Origin: Puffinus mauretanicus
Taxonomy: Eukaryota > Chordata > Aves > Procellariiformes > Procellariidae
Reading direction: 5' to 3'
DNA: 64,000 bases
NCBI GenBank assembly: GCA_023333565.1
Contig: JAJKFH010000374.1
Coordinates: forward strand, 6,009,161-6,073,160
The notes under the pieces were generated by a model that had not been told where the DNA came from, made no database searches, and saw only the letters and a list, made by a program, of their open reading frames with translations. A program made the translations under genes and the position numbers. This document shows, piece after piece, positions 63,381 to 64,000 of this stretch. Every line of letters starts with the position of its first letter. Position 1 is the stretch's first letter.

Positions 63381-64000
63381 TCATCTTCCCCGCCTGTTCT
63401 TCTTGCTGCACATGGGGACAGCCCGCTCCTGCGCCTTTAAGACTTCCTTCTTGAAGAACGTCCAGCCTTCCTGGACCCCTTTGCCCTTCAGGACTGTCTC
63501 CCAAGGGACCCTCTCGACCAGCGTCCTGAGCAGGCCAAAGTCCGCCCTCCAGAAGTCCATGGTAGCGGTTTTGCTGGCCCCCCTCTTTACTTCACCAAGT
63601 ATTGAGAATTCTATCATTTCATGGTCGCTAAGCCCAAGCCGGCCTCCGACCACCACATCTCCCACCAGTCCTTCTCTGTTTGTGAACAGCAGGTCAAGCG
63701 AGGCACCTCCCCTGGTGGGCTCGCTTACCAGCTGTGCCAGGAAGTTATCCTCCACACGCTCCAGGAATCCCCTTGACTGTTTCCTCTCTGCCGTGTTGTA
63801 TTTCCAGCAGACGTCTGGAAAGTTGAAGTCTCCCACGAGAACAAGGGCTAGCGACTGTGAGACTTCTACCAGCCTCTTGTAGAATACTTCATCTGCCTCT
63901 TCATCCTGGTTAGGTGGTCTATAGCAGACTCCCAGCAGGATATCTGCCTTGTTGGTCTTCCCCCTCATCCTTACCCACAAGCACTCGACCTCATCATCAC
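63381..64000 (-). pseudogene. CR1 ORF2, endonuclease part (partial, premature stop)
   Basis: C-terminal two thirds of an apurinic-like (EEP family) endonuclease domain that nicks the target DNA to prime reverse transcription. The frame is open through the right edge, so the start is outside the window; the apparent first residue near 63980 is an internal leucine. Visible landmarks are GVCYRPPNQ (about 63890-63925), LVGDFNFPDVCW with GDFN at 63822-63833, LDLLFTN (about 63670-63695), and the catalytic SDH at 63621-63629. The reading frame ends at a TGA at 63381-63383. The same frame after this stop still reads [15 protein letters not shown], so the stop is a point mutation inside the EN-RT linker rather than the true end. 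The first catalytic residues of EN lie beyond the window. Confidence 0.94.

Larger units (their letters stand above)
61387..64000 (-). mobile_element. Long young CR1 LINE, runs off the right edge
   Basis: Minus-strand element with its 3' tail at 61387-61415 (ATTTTATGATTCTATGATTCT), a 3' UTR at about 61416-61473, and ORF2 from 61474 to beyond the right edge. At least 2.6 kb is present and the 5' end is not in the window. It is GC-richer than the flanks, and its protein blocks are continuous and highly conserved in appearance, so it is the youngest large element here. The 3' UTR (TTGGACTCGGTGATCTTAGA) is the same type as the short copy at 12606-12713. Like other CR1s it would mobilise by target-primed reverse transcription, but ORF2 has at least three inactivating lesions (see the two pseudogene entries). 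Confidence 0.97.

Noticed and set aside
63384..63504. The apparent methionine start of the 647-codon frame at 63504
   Set aside because: The first 50 or so residues do not resemble CR1, whereas the overlapping endonuclease frame does. The apparent start is created by the frameshift at 63336-63341.
62113..63882. Plus-strand and other-frame open reading frames within the young CR1, up to 246 codons
   Set aside because: They are shadows of the minus-strand ORF2. Only the ORF2 frames show the conserved EN and RT motifs.
1..64000. CRISPR arrays, prokaryotic operons, endogenous retroviral gag/pol/env, tRNA or rRNA genes
   Set aside because: I looked for regular spaced repeats, ribosome binding sites with long frames, retroviral protein motifs and tRNA-type promoter boxes, and saw none that would stand up.

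Overview
The window looks like a piece of a bird genome. The main evidence is at least nine copies or fragments of CR1, the dominant avian non-LTR retrotransposon (LINE). Several keep the short ATTCTATG-type 3' tail that is typical of avian CR1. Outside these elements the DNA is AT-rich, full of stop codons in all six frames, and scattered with microsatellites and homopolymer runs. This is the texture of a large vertebrate intron or a gene-poor intergenic region. I found no host protein-coding gene, rRNA, tRNA, CRISPR array, or bacterial or phage feature that I can support.

Layout. 1-690 is an old, internally deleted CR1 on + that starts left of the window. 4354-5129 holds two small microsatellites. 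10550-10603 is a C-run/A-run junction with a CAAA/GAAA repeat. 12606-12713 is a very short, 5'-truncated CR1 3' end on +. 12932-13080 is a long (GGAA)n array. About 16915-17790 is a very old CR1-like remnant on +. 19810-20530 is a degenerate CR1 on -. 24087-24282 is a compound pyrimidine satellite, (CCTTG)n followed by about 15 copies of CCCTCT. About 31485-31680 is another very old LINE fragment. 35990-36225 is a CR1 3' end on -. 41745-42360 contains a diverged local duplication. 50160-51145 is a mid-age CR1 3' half on +. About 60460-61386 is an older CR1 on +, cut off abruptly by a much younger and longer CR1 on - (61387 to beyond 64000).

The young CR1 is the only clearly coding-derived sequence. 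It carries the endonuclease (EN) and reverse transcriptase (RT) parts of ORF2, with catalytic motifs still readable (GDFN and SDH in EN, FADD in RT). At least three lesions inactivate it: a nonsense codon at 63381-63383, a one-base loss in an A-run at 63336-63341, and a nonsense codon at 61561-61563. It appears to have inserted into the older CR1 in the opposite orientation.

I did not find a previously undescribed biological system. The best leads are the nested CR1 pair, the G4-capable CCCTCT array, the diverged duplication near 42 kb, a recurring C-run/A-run junction motif, and a weak candidate exon near 53.55 kb. All calls come from reading the sequence and from recall of family features. 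No alignment or database search was run.
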